64,000 nucleotides of DNA, from assembly GCF_003710825.1 (NCBI RefSeq), contig NZ_RHHQ01000019.1, forward strand, positions 62,001-126,000. Direction: 5' to 3'. This DNA comes from Brevibacillus fluminis. GTDB taxonomy: Bacteria > Bacillota > Bacilli > Brevibacillales > Brevibacillaceae. Shown piece after piece: positions 56,723 to 64,000 of this stretch. Below the pieces are notes generated by a model. It saw nothing but the letters and a program-made list of their open reading frames with translations. It searched no databases and had not been told where the DNA came from. How positions within the stretch are numbered: the first letter of the stretch is position 1; the number at the start of each line of letters is the position of its first letter. Made by a program: the position numbers and the translations under genes.

Positions 56723-57513
56723 AGAAAAAGACATTGCTCACCATCGGCGTTGTTTCGTTTGCTCTTGCGGGAGGATGCTTTTATGCCGCAACCCACTATC
56801 TCGATGAGCTTGCTCGGGAAAAGTTGTACGCTCCGGTTGTAAAGGTTGTTGCGGGAAGGGAGATCATGCCATTTGAGCCGATCACAAGTGATGATGTCGT
56901 GATTGAGCAAGAGGAAGTGGATGAGATCCTGCCGGATTCTTACCGTCGGATTGAAGATGTGCTGGGGAAACGAAGCGTGCAGCCAATCTTTGCGGGGGAG
57001 CAGTTGTTAAAGCGAAAGCTTGAGGATAATCAATTGCTCCCAGGGCCACAAAAAGCCAGGTATGAGTTTCCGCTTACGATGATGATGCCGACAACCGAGG
57101 TGCGAAAAGGCGACTATGTAAAGATCTGGGTAAAGTATAAATCGCCTGCCGAGCTTCAACTTATGCCTGCGCCAGTGACTTTTACAAAAAACAGTCAGTC
57201 TGCTGAGCTGTTGTTTGAAGGACAGCTCGCTACGGTGAAAGACAGCAATGGAATCGAAATTTATACGTTAAAACCATCGATTCTTTCAAAAGCCGATCAA
57301 ATCGAAAATCCATTTTTTCATGCCGCAGAAGCAACTAAGCCTTTAGAAAGCGAACGTCGTTACCGGGACTATCGGGCGGAACCATCAGCCATTCCCGCTT
57401 TTATTGGATTCAATCTGACAGATAAAGAGTACGTCATGCTAACGGAAGCCATGCAATACGGAGTCATCCAAATCGGCAGCTATCTGAATGCGAAAGGGGA
57501 GAAGGCGCTTTGA
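56719..57513 (+). CDS. SAF-domain, CpaB-like protein (Tad-like locus 2)
   Basis: A 264-aa protein with an N-terminal membrane helix (LLTIGVVSFALAGGCFYAAT) and a SAF-type domain (VVKVVAGREIMPFEPITSDD, LGKRSVQPIFAGEQLLKRKL). The C-terminal part ends YVMLTEAMQYGVIQIGSYL, comparable with VLLTHALHYGKIHLG in the locus 1 CpaB protein. It is thus a diverged paralogue. It overlaps both neighbours by four bases. Confidence 0.78.
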   Translation: MKKKTLLTIGVVSFALAGGCFYAATHYLDELAREKLYAPVVKVVAGREIMPFEPITSDDVVIEQEEVDEILPDSYRRIEDVLGKRSVQPIFAGEQLLKRKLEDNQLLPGPQKARYEFPLTMMMPTTEVRKGDYVKIWVKYKSPAELQLMPAPVTFTKNSQSAELLFEGQLATVKDSNGIEIYTLKPSILSKADQIENPFFHAAEATKPLESERRYRDYRAEPSAIPAFIGFNLTDKEYVMLTEAMQYGVIQIGSYLNAKGEKAL

Positions 57514-58640
57514 GGGTTCTTGTCTGCTACCCGATCAAGACATTAGTCAGTTCGTTCATTCCAGCTTATTACGATGTGTTAACAGTAGAAAAGGAAACCG
57601 AGCTGGCATCGATCGCTGCACAATATCAGCCGCAAGTGGCCGTATTTTTCACCGACGCATTCACCAGGCAAGTATGGGAGTGGGTACCGGAAATGCTCAG
57701 CATCTTCTTGCCGGAGGTACCGAAAGTATTTGTGGCAACTCATCACGACCATGCCTTTGTAAAAAAAATCGTCGAAGATAAGGCTGGGCAGAGAGCCTAT
57801 GTACTTCCAGCCGGGTTGACATATGCAGAAATTAAGGAGCAGCTGGCAATCATTTTGGAAGATCGCCTTTTAACGGTGACTCATCAACAGACAAACGGAA
57901 AAGTGATTGCGCTGCTTAGCTATGGATCAGCGGGAGTTACTACCTTTAGTATCAACTATCCCGTATTGCTGGCGAGACGGCTGCCATCTGCCAAAATTGC
58001 AGTCATTGATATGAATGTGGAAAAGCCTGATTTAACCAAATTTTTTCAGCTGAAAGAACTGGCCCTTTTTCGGCCTGATCTTATCGAATCTAATTTTGCG
58101 GAGAAGCGGAATTGGATGAGCCTGTTTACCCAAAGCAAGATCGCTAAAAATCTTTACTATGCTGGAGGGGCATGTAAATGGAGGGCGTACGAAATCTCGT
58201 CTCTCCTCAACGTCTTACGTTCCAGGTTCGATTACATCTACGTCGATTGGGGCTTTTGCTTCCCGGAAACGGAGGGCCTGCACAGATTGCTCGGGGAGGC
58301 GGATCAAAATTTGTTTTTTGTCCGAGCTGATCCCTTCAACTTCGAACATGCCAATCAATGGCTGCAAAAATGGGAGATAAAAGGGGTTAAGCAGCACATT
58401 TTGATCAGCCAGTTGGATCGGGAAGAATCAAGCAGCTATCACATCAGGGAAAACGGGCAGGTTTACGGTGTGCTGCCTCATGTGCCAGACGCGCGCGTCA
58501 GTCATTCTCATCGGCAGAGGAGCATATTGGTGGAGGAGTTTTTACCACCGAAAAAGTACAAGAGCAGTTTACTGCAGCTAGTCGAGGCAGAGCAAAGGAG
58601 TGTAATGAGGGAGCTGCGTTATGCTGACATACAAGGATAG
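57510..58640 (+). CDS. CpaE-like protein with degenerate P-loop (Tad-like locus 2)
   Basis: A 376-aa protein. Residues 1 to about 120 form a receiver-like domain (QPQVAVFFTDA), followed by a MinD-like domain with IALLSYGSAGVTTFSINYPV in the P-loop position (about 133-152); both Walker A lysines are replaced. Asp residues in KIAVIDMNVEKPDL and YIYVDWGFCFPE are kept. It starts at a TTG overlapping the SAF stop (TTGA). Paralogous in layout to locus 1 CpaE but probably not a normal ATPase. Confidence 0.7.
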   Translation: MRVLVCYPIKTLVSSFIPAYYDVLTVEKETELASIAAQYQPQVAVFFTDAFTRQVWEWVPEMLSIFLPEVPKVFVATHHDHAFVKKIVEDKAGQRAYVLPAGLTYAEIKEQLAIILEDRLLTVTHQQTNGKVIALLSYGSAGVTTFSINYPVLLARRLPSAKIAVIDMNVEKPDLTKFFQLKELALFRPDLIESNFAEKRNWMSLFTQSKIAKNLYYAGGACKWRAYEISSLLNVLRSRFDYIYVDWGFCFPETEGLHRLLGEADQNLFFVRADPFNFEHANQWLQKWEIKGVKQHILISQLDREESSSYHIRENGQVYGVLPHVPDARVSHSHRQRSILVEEFLPPKKYKSSLLQLVEAEQRSVMRELRYADIQG

Positions 58641-59976
58641 GCGCAATTGGACAAGAGCCGATATTCAAAGCGTAGAAGATGTGAAACAGGCTGCCCGCGA
58701 CCATTTGAACTACTTTGGCAGCACAAAAGAAGAGAAGCTGTCCATGCAACAGATTTTGGAGCTGGCTGAAAACGGCGATCGTAACAGCCATAGCCACATC
58801 ACGCTTCGACTCCAGCATTATTTTGAGGAGGAGTTGGGACGTCCGGTAACGGAATCAATCTTTCCACATGTGAATGCGTATGAAGGCATAACATTCGCCA
58901 CCTATGGCTGGGGAATCCTCGATGTAGTTTTGCACCTTTCCCCTTTCGTTGAGGAGGTACGGGTTTCGGCCAATCGCCAGGTTGCTTACTTGGAGCGTGG
59001 CATGAAAAAGTTTCTCGCTTATACCCCGAATTGGGATGAGGTCGTGATGCTTCAGCAGAAGCTAGCCAATTCTGCACAGCTTACCTTCAACGAAAAAAAG
59101 CCGAGGCTCAGCGGCTATTTGGACAAGCTTAAGGCTCGTCTGACCATGTTTACTTTTCCGTACTCGCGCACACCAACGATTATTGTCAGGCGATTCTCAA
59201 CGGTGAACTTTTCTCTCCAGCAACTGCGGCTACAGCCATTACCTACGTTTGATGAAAAAGTTCAGTTGTTGATTGAGCAACAAGTTTATGGACGCAGCAA
59301 TGTGTTGGTGATCGGCCCCATGGCAGCGGGAAAAACCACATTGATGATTTGCATGCTAAAACTGAAAAATCCGGAAACCGATTATATCACCATCTACGAG
59401 AGCGAGCACGAAATGCGATTCGCAGACGTTTGGCCGGGAGAAGTGATTGAGCTGCAAAATGTCGAAGAAATCGGCATCGAGCTGGCAAACAGCTTTAAAG
59501 ATATTTACCGGTCCACGGCCAATACGGTATTGATAGGGGAAATTCGTGAACCGATTGAAGCGCATCATTTTATCAATGCCGGTATACGCGGGACGGATGC
59601 AACAATCGCTGCATTGCACGAGCGATTTCCACGACAGGCTTTAAATGATTTGACCGATCTGGTGTTTCAATATGGTGGGAGAAGCATCGAATTAACACAG
59701 GAACGCATCAGCAGAGCCGTCAACTTTGTCAATTCATTAAAGTATCGCAGCAATGGGCATCGGTATATTGATGAAATAACAGTTACGGAATGGAATGATG
59801 TGATGGCTAGAGTTGAATCAGTACCATTGGTCTATCGCAACATGACAACTGGGGAGTATGAGTGGACTGGGAAGCAGCTGCCGGATGAACTGGTGGAGCA
59901 CATGTGCATGATGGGTGAAGCCGATCTGGCTGTTCTGCAGGATTTGGGGATCACCAAAGTAAGGAGACAGCTATGA
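58621..59976 (+). CDS. CpaF-like secretion ATPase (Tad-like locus 2)
   Basis: A 451-aa ATPase of the CpaF/VirB11 family with intact Walker A VLVIGPMAAGKTTLM (about 228-242), Asp-box YITIYESEHEM and Walker B-like NTVLIGEIREPIEAHHF, then GTDATIAALHERFP in place of the usual STAHANSP. The N-terminal domain is little like locus 1 CpaF. It overlaps the CpaE-like gene by 20 bases and the next gene by four. As the only clear nucleotide hydrolase of locus 2 it should be the motor. Confidence 0.82.
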   Translation: MLTYKDRRNWTRADIQSVEDVKQAARDHLNYFGSTKEEKLSMQQILELAENGDRNSHSHITLRLQHYFEEELGRPVTESIFPHVNAYEGITFATYGWGILDVVLHLSPFVEEVRVSANRQVAYLERGMKKFLAYTPNWDEVVMLQQKLANSAQLTFNEKKPRLSGYLDKLKARLTMFTFPYSRTPTIIVRRFSTVNFSLQQLRLQPLPTFDEKVQLLIEQQVYGRSNVLVIGPMAAGKTTLMICMLKLKNPETDYITIYESEHEMRFADVWPGEVIELQNVEEIGIELANSFKDIYRSTANTVLIGEIREPIEAHHFINAGIRGTDATIAALHERFPRQALNDLTDLVFQYGGRSIELTQERISRAVNFVNSLKYRSNGHRYIDEITVTEWNDVMARVESVPLVYRNMTTGEYEWTGKQLPDELVEHMCMMGEADLAVLQDLGITKVRRQL

Positions 59977-60878
59977 TTCGCTTGTTGTTTGTGCCGATGA
60001 CGCTTTGCCTCCTCATTGGGTTTGTCACGTGGGGAATGGTAGCTGCAAAGACTTGGTCGACACCAAGGGTGTTTTATCCGAAAACATTGCTCGCCCTGAG
60101 GAACCGGATGCTTGCCGACGCGAATGCAGGATATCTGTATCGGCACTATTCCACCTGGTGCAGCATTGCCGGTGGCAAGCTTTTGCCAGAAGATTTTGCG
60201 GTTATTTCGTTAGTGGGTGCAGTTGTTGGCTTTATTGGCGGGTTATGCCTAAGCAACCTGACGATGTCGCTTTGTCTGTTTCTATTGTTTCTGCTTCTTC
60301 CTACTCTCATGCTATACGCGAGATACACTGTGCGGATGAATGCGATGATAAAATCGTTTGGCCAATTCGTTGACCTTTTTTCCCGGCATTACAGCAATCG
60401 GAAGAGCATTTTACCTTCTTTTCGAGACATGCTGGAAGAGTGCCCGAAGCAGCTGGAAAATGAACTAATATTGCTTATCAACAAGCTGACGGATGGAGGA
60501 AATGCGACTGCAGCGATCGAGCAGTTTGCGGAAAGGTTAAACCATGGATGGGCACAAGACTTTGCCACGTATGTCATTAGTGGGTTAGAAGGGGAAACGA
60601 AAGATATCCAAGCTTCCTTGAATCGATTGACAAACGAAATGTTTGTACTGGAAGACGAGCGCGAGGAACGCCAGAGCGAGATACATAGCATTTGGATTAG
60701 TCTCATTATTGTCATCGTGATTTGCATCCTGCTGATTCCGTATAACCAGACTCTTTTAAAGGACTCCCTGCGGCTTTACTTTTTTACTCCTGACGGCCAG
60801 ACATTGCTGGCGATTGCATTGACGATATGGTGTTTCTGCGTACTGGTTGCGTTTATTTGGGGAAAGAGGCATGAATAA
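59973..60878 (+). CDS. TadB-like platform protein (Tad-like locus 2)
   Basis: A 301-aa membrane protein with an N-terminal helix (LLFVPMTLCLLIGFVTWGM), a helix pair near 75-115, a cytoplasmic helical domain (LFSRHYSNRKSILPSFRDML, LTDGGNATAAIEQFAE) and C-terminal helices (ISLIIVIVICILLIPYNQT, LIAIALTIWCFC-type). The layout matches T2SSF/TadB. It overlaps the ATPase gene and, by one base, the TadC-like gene. Confidence 0.75.
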   Translation: MIRLLFVPMTLCLLIGFVTWGMVAAKTWSTPRVFYPKTLLALRNRMLADANAGYLYRHYSTWCSIAGGKLLPEDFAVISLVGAVVGFIGGLCLSNLTMSLCLFLLFLLLPTLMLYARYTVRMNAMIKSFGQFVDLFSRHYSNRKSILPSFRDMLEECPKQLENELILLINKLTDGGNATAAIEQFAERLNHGWAQDFATYVISGLEGETKDIQASLNRLTNEMFVLEDEREERQSEIHSIWISLIIVIVICILLIPYNQTLLKDSLRLYFFTPDGQTLLAIALTIWCFCVLVAFIWGKRHE

Positions 60879-61720
60879 TGATGATTTCCATTCGGTTAGC
60901 ATTTCTGTTGTGCGGTGCGATCTTTATCCTCATCGCTTTGTTCCTGACCGGTCTTTATTTGATCCAGCTTAGTTGGAAGCGGCAGATTGGCTTGTCGCGG
61001 ATGATAAAAAAATCATGGAAACAATTTGTCGGAACTCAAATTAGTGACAAATGGGAGCGACTGTTACTAGCGGCTGGTAAACCATTTGGTTGGGGTAAGC
61101 TGGAGTGGGTAACCGTCCAGTGGATTTGCGGGCTTATCCCTTTGCTACTTGTTTTGCTGGTGGCTTTGGTCAAGCCTACGGGTTCCTTCCCGTTTTTCAG
61201 TTTTGTCATTTTGCCTACGATCGGTTATCTTACTCCTTATTTTTTGCTGCGATGGTGGAAAGGATTGCGAGAAGAACTGCTAAGCGTAGATATTGCGAGA
61301 TTTATCAATCGTTTCATCACGCTGCTGGAAAATCAGGTGCCTCCTTATCAAGCGATGGTAAAAGCCGCTCGCCCTACCCGATTGCTGAAAAAATATATCC
61401 CCAGCTTGTCTGAATGGAACAAGAGCCGCGTTGAGGCATTGGAGATGTTGAAGCAGCGGATTGGCGTTGATGATGGGGTTATCTTGGTCTCCAATATGCG
61501 TACACTGGAGCAGCTGACGGATGAGCAAATCAACCTCACCATGCAGCGTATGGAGTTGGCCATTGATAACAGGAGAATGTACAGGCATCGAAAGAAAATT
61601 AAATCGTTGGGGCTTGCCTATAGTGTTATTGTCTATCCCGCTTTTTATATCGGTTTGATCGTTGCGATGTTTCCGTGGTATAAGCTGCTCACCGAAATCC
61701 TCGATAAATATTTGGTATAG
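60878..61720 (+). CDS. TadC-like platform protein (Tad-like locus 2)
   Basis: A 280-aa membrane protein with an N-terminal helix (AFLLCGAIFILIALFLTGLY), a helix pair near 85-125 and a C-terminal helix (GLAYSVIVYPAFYIGLIVAM), plus a cytoplasmic domain with DIARFINRFITLLENQVPPY typical of GspF-type proteins. GGAAAGAGG precedes the ATG. It is partner to the preceding TadB-like protein. Confidence 0.75.
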   Translation: MMISIRLAFLLCGAIFILIALFLTGLYLIQLSWKRQIGLSRMIKKSWKQFVGTQISDKWERLLLAAGKPFGWGKLEWVTVQWICGLIPLLLVLLVALVKPTGSFPFFSFVILPTIGYLTPYFLLRWWKGLREELLSVDIARFINRFITLLENQVPPYQAMVKAARPTRLLKKYIPSLSEWNKSRVEALEMLKQRIGVDDGVILVSNMRTLEQLTDEQINLTMQRMELAIDNRRMYRHRKKIKSLGLAYSVIVYPAFYIGLIVAMFPWYKLLTEILDKYLV

Positions 61721-61736
61721 AAAGGAACCGATTCAT

Positions 61737-61889
61737 GTGACAAAGCTGCTGTCCATTTTCGCGTGCTTGATATTTACCTTGGGAATCATCGTGACCAGTA
61801 TGGGGGAAGTGAACCACGCCGTTGTAAAGGAAGATGGATTGCGGGCGAAATCGGTTCAGTGGATAGAGAAAGCGATCCCTGCCAAATGA
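61737..61889 (+). CDS. Small single-pass membrane protein 1 of locus 2
   Basis: A 50-aa protein starting at GTG 61737 (AAAGGAAC about 9 bases upstream): MTKLLSIFACLIFTLGIIVT, then a short charged tail. It begins almost directly with the membrane helix and has no prepilin cleavage site or Glu+5. The start MTKL recurs in two further proteins of this set. Pilin-like or accessory role inferred. Confidence 0.6.
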   Translation: MTKLLSIFACLIFTLGIIVTSMGEVNHAVVKEDGLRAKSVQWIEKAIPAK

Positions 61890-61926
61890 TCGATGAAGTA
61901 CAAAATAGAAAAGGAGTGTTTCGGTT

Positions 61927-62127
61927 ATGTCAAAAATGTTCTTTATTTTCCTCGCTTGCGTGATGGTGTTAGGGATCGGGGTCAGCAGCTATGGTAACGA
62001 GTTATCCCCGTCGGCTACTGAATCTGCCAGTCATATCAATCGTTCCGTGGGATCTCTCAATTACGATTCAACAGGCGAAAGCATCAAATATACGACACAA
62101 AATGGAACGCAATACACCAGCCGCTAG
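61927..62127 (+). CDS. Small exported or membrane protein 2 of locus 2
   Basis: A 66-aa protein: MSKMFFIFLACVMVLGIGVS helix or signal, then a Ser/Thr/Asn-rich polar tail (about 45 residues) that could be surface-exposed. GAAAAGGAGTG lies upstream of the ATG. The tail composition is compatible with a secreted fibre subunit. No known family. Confidence 0.62.
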   Translation: MSKMFFIFLACVMVLGIGVSSYGNELSPSATESASHINRSVGSLNYDSTGESIKYTTQNGTQYTSR

Positions 62128-62129
62128 TC

Positions 62130-62273
62130 ATGAACCATTTGATCAGCCTGTTGGTCATTACCGCGTTTGTCTGCACACTATGTTCCTCTTTTTGGTCAAC
62201 GAATATCGAAAATCAAATGGCGGCAGGGCAAGAAATCCGTATCAAAAAGGCGACGGTGCTGGTTTTTCACTAA
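62130..62273 (+). CDS. Small single-pass membrane protein 3 of locus 2 (47 aa)
   Basis: A short ORF of 47 residues beginning two bases after the previous stop: MNHLISLLVITAFVCTLCSS helix, then a polar tail ending ATVLVFH. No separate ribosome site, so translation is probably coupled. The shape (short N-tail, membrane helix, polar tail) is that of its neighbours. It is shorter than common ORF cutoffs and easily missed. Confidence 0.55.
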   Translation: MNHLISLLVITAFVCTLCSSFWSTNIENQMAAGQEIRIKKATVLVFH

Positions 62274-62292
62274 TTTCGGGAGAAGAAAGTGG

Positions 62293-62703
62293 ATGACAAA
62301 GCTCAAGGTATTCCTGATTTGTCTCAGCGTCATGGTGTTTGTATTTTCGGCAATCGCCTGTGTGGAAACTTATTCACTAGAGCGTTCCTTGGCCAGAGGC
62401 GTCTACACCGATCTTATGGACGATATGCAGGATATTGGCTATCTGGACAGCAGCCTCACAGCTTATTACAGGGGAAAAATGCAGGATTGGGGATGGACAG
62501 GGGCAGGAGCGGATTTTTTTGCAGGAAGCTATCCGATGAGCGAAACAACCAGAGCCCGCAAAGAAAGAGCAGAAAACGTATCGCTAACCTTGTCGATTCA
62601 TCCGTCAAAGCTATCGCAATGGATGAATCTGCTGGTGGAGGGAGAGGCCACGTTTCGCTTTGCGGGCACTCGCCCCTCCGAATATTTTGATCAAGGGTGG
62701 TAG
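62293..62703 (+). CDS. Membrane-anchored protein 4 of locus 2
   Basis: A 136-aa protein beginning MTKLKVFLICLSVMVFVFSA, with one N-terminal helix and a ~110-residue extracytoplasmic domain rich in aromatic and charged residues (LTAYYRGKMQDWGWTGAGAD). GGGAGAAG lies 8 bases before the ATG at 62293; the open frame to 62167 lacks a ribosome site. No TadE-like cleavage site. Confidence 0.65.
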   Translation: MTKLKVFLICLSVMVFVFSAIACVETYSLERSLARGVYTDLMDDMQDIGYLDSSLTAYYRGKMQDWGWTGAGADFFAGSYPMSETTRARKERAENVSLTLSIHPSKLSQWMNLLVEGEATFRFAGTRPSEYFDQGW

Positions 62704-62707
62704 ACTT

Positions 62708-62860
62708 GTGACCAAGTTAATATCGATGTTGGCCATTATGGTGATTGTAACCCCGCTTACAGTGAATGTGCTGATACAAGGACCGGATAATTTGCTCACG
62801 GCATGCACGAGTTTTTTCACGAAGCTCTTTTCGGCGGCGGTTCATTTCGGTACGGCCTGA
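62708..62860 (+). CDS. Small single-pass membrane protein 5 of locus 2
   Basis: A 50-aa protein starting at GTG 62708: MTKLISMLAIMVIVTPLTVN helix, then a short, partly hydrophobic tail (FFTKLFSAAVHFGTA) that might form a second short helix. It overlaps the next gene by one base (TGATG). Very similar in its first residues to protein 1. Confidence 0.6.
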   Translation: MTKLISMLAIMVIVTPLTVNVLIQGPDNLLTACTSFFTKLFSAAVHFGTA

Positions 62861-63276
62861 TGGGGCAAGTAATCACAACGATCGTAAGCATCATGCTCCT
62901 TCTGCTAGTCCCACTAGGTATTGTTCAAATTCATACTGCTTTGCAAACCGAAAATGAATTATTGGAGCTGAGTTTGGCAGCAACCAAATATATCAGTAAT
63001 CACGGTGGACGAAACGATGGTGAGATAAAGACCAAGGTGAGAGCGTTTATCCAACAGGAGCTAGTGCAGAAGCGTTCTCGCCTGCAAGCAAATGATGTCC
63101 GCCTTGACGTCACCCGAATCAAAATGAATGACCCCATCCTTTGGAGCCATGAGGATGAGTTTCAGGTGAATATGGAGATACCTTACCCTGCCATTACGAC
63201 GCTTTTTGCACAGTGGCAAAGACCGCTTCACGTGATGAGGATTGGTACAATCAATACGATGGATTACGACTTATAG
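62860..63276 (+). CDS. TadE/pseudopilin-like protein 6 of locus 2
   Basis: A 138-aa protein: MGQVITTIVSIMLLLLVPLG helix, then a mostly soluble domain with LSLAATKYISNHGGRNDGEI, a segment reminiscent of TadE/G-type proteins. No Glu+5 precedes the helix. The ATG overlaps the previous stop; the frame is open to 62803 but overlaps protein 5. Confidence 0.6.
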   Translation: MGQVITTIVSIMLLLLVPLGIVQIHTALQTENELLELSLAATKYISNHGGRNDGEIKTKVRAFIQQELVQKRSRLQANDVRLDVTRIKMNDPILWSHEDEFQVNMEIPYPAITTLFAQWQRPLHVMRIGTINTMDYDL

Positions 63277-63282
63277 GAGGGC

Positions 63283-63885
63283 ATTCGTACGGGCATACAT
63301 GTACTTACCACCTCCATGATGCTCTTTTTCCTGCTGCTTGGTTTGGTCGTTGTTGACACCGACTTGGCTCTGCAAAAGAAGCAAGAGGTGAAAACATTGC
63401 TGGAGTTAGCCAATCACGATGCGACCTGGGCAATCGACCAGGCGTTGAAGACGGAAGGAATCATCGATTTGGTGGAAACGGAGGCAATAAGCCGATTTGA
63501 TCGCCGCATGGAACAAAATGGACGGTATCGTCGTCAAGGCGCTGTGTTTATTCCAGCTCAAAAAAGTGTGACCACTGATCAAATCGCTATTCTTCATTAT
63601 TATATCGATTTTACCCAATGGCGAAAAAACACACAGCTTTCGTTGACGTACAGGGGAGACAAACTGGTCGTAGACAATGTCGCGATCGACAGTCAGGTGC
63701 AACCGTCAGGCGGCGTCCTGCAAATCACTGTCACCACCGAGTCTGCAGAGCGATTGACATTAGCGCCGAAGCGGATGATCGGCCCATCGCTGGTAGCGGT
63801 CGGATATGTAGATGAACAGCCGTTATTTCAGCTGCTGCCAGGACATTCATTCCCCGTTGTGAGTGTGGAGGAATTGAAATGGTAA
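63283..63885 (+). CDS. TadG-like membrane protein 7 of locus 2 (start uncertain)
   Basis: A membrane-anchored protein with an N-terminal helix (MMLFFLLLGLVVVD) and a ~165-residue extracytoplasmic domain (LLELANHDATWAIDQALKTE, GPSLVAVGYVDEQ). The first ATG is at 63316 (189 aa) but has no ribosome site close by. AGGAGG at 63275-63280 would serve an in-frame ATT at 63283, adding 11 residues (RTGIHVLTTS). Such an ATT start is rare but would give the same short N-tail as the neighbours. It is the last gene of the locus. Confidence 0.6.
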   Translation: MRTGIHVLTTSMMLFFLLLGLVVVDTDLALQKKQEVKTLLELANHDATWAIDQALKTEGIIDLVETEAISRFDRRMEQNGRYRRQGAVFIPAQKSVTTDQIAILHYYIDFTQWRKNTQLSLTYRGDKLVVDNVAIDSQVQPSGGVLQITVTTESAERLTLAPKRMIGPSLVAVGYVDEQPLFQLLPGHSFPVVSVEELKW

Positions 63886-63934
63886 TATCAGGGTTTCATG
63901 TCAGGTATAAATGATTTTTCGGTGCTTAGGCTTA

Positions 63935-63964
63935 TTTACAAGAGCCGAATTATTCTGTTAATAT
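63935..63964 (+). promoter_or_regulatory. Candidate sigma-A promoter at window end
   Basis: TTTACA (63935-63940), an 18-base gap and TAATAT (63959-63964), directed toward a gene beyond the window. Confidence 0.5.
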
Positions 63965-64000
63965 GTAAGAAAGCGTTTTATCGATCAGCGGTCGTTTCGA

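Noticed and set aside
1..64000. CRISPR arrays, insertion sequences, prophage genes, rRNA
   Set aside because: No regularly spaced direct repeats, transposase motifs, phage structural genes or rRNA-like sequence were recognised on either strand.

Overview
The window looks like a chromosomal segment of an endospore-forming Firmicute, most likely Brevibacillus or a close Paenibacillaceae relative. The evidence is gene order and gene content, not a database match. From 1 to 24.7 kb the order glmU-prs-ctc-pth-fin-mfd-(PrsA-like foldase)-spoVT-yabM-mazG-rqcP-yabP-yabQ-divIC-yabR-spoIIE-yabS-yabT-(ThrE pair)-tilS-hpt-ftsH is the classic Bacillus 'yab' sporulation/housekeeping region. It has an added foldase and an added ThrE-type exporter pair. 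The tRNA genes that B. subtilis carries between yabR and spoIIE are absent. No rRNA, tRNA, CRISPR array or insertion sequence was recognised.

The region from 24.8 to 35.7 kb is metabolic and homeostatic. It holds a HAD phosphatase, nadA, an ArsR-type regulator with a small unknown protein and a ClpP paralogue, and a minus-strand PCYCGC lipoprotein. These are followed by a zinc operon, znuA-znuC-znuB-zur, behind Zur-box-like palindromes, and then nadB-nadC-coaX. From 35.7 to 44.0 kb there is a complete amino-sugar phosphotransferase operon: glcT, EIIA, nagA, nagB, HPr, Enzyme I, a GlcNAc-type IICB permease and a DUF7916-type protein. GlcT-type RNA antiterminator (RAT) elements overlap terminators both before glcT and before EIIA, and cre-like sites are present. 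Leftward from 46.6 to 44.1 kb runs a pspA-DUF350-DUF4178-DUF4247 envelope-stress operon behind a sequence that fits a sigma-W promoter.

From 46.6 to 63.9 kb there are two tandem Tad/Flp-pilus-like loci. The first (46.7-53.8 kb) is nearly canonical: SAF/CpaB, CpaE, CpaF, TadB, TadC, Flp, prepilin peptidase, TadE and a TadG-like protein. The second (55.0-63.9 kb) is strongly divergent. It has a CpaF-type ATPase with an intact P-loop, TadB/TadC-like proteins and a SAF protein. It also has two MinD/CpaE-like proteins whose P-loops have lost their lysines, no peptidase, and seven small single-pass membrane proteins, only two of which look at all like TadE/G. One of the seven is a 47-residue ORF that length-filtered ORF calling would miss. 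Three unrecognised genes lie between or at the start of the second locus. This second apparatus is the best candidate for an undescribed system here.

The regulatory sequence is rich. It includes a spoIIE promoter with a 21-bp spacer, forespore-type promoters before fin, spoVT and yabS, ribosome-binding sites buried in hairpins before ctc and fin, and an operator-like palindrome straddling the -10 of the ArsR/ClpP operon. A roughly 43-bp palindromic dispersed repeat also occurs.
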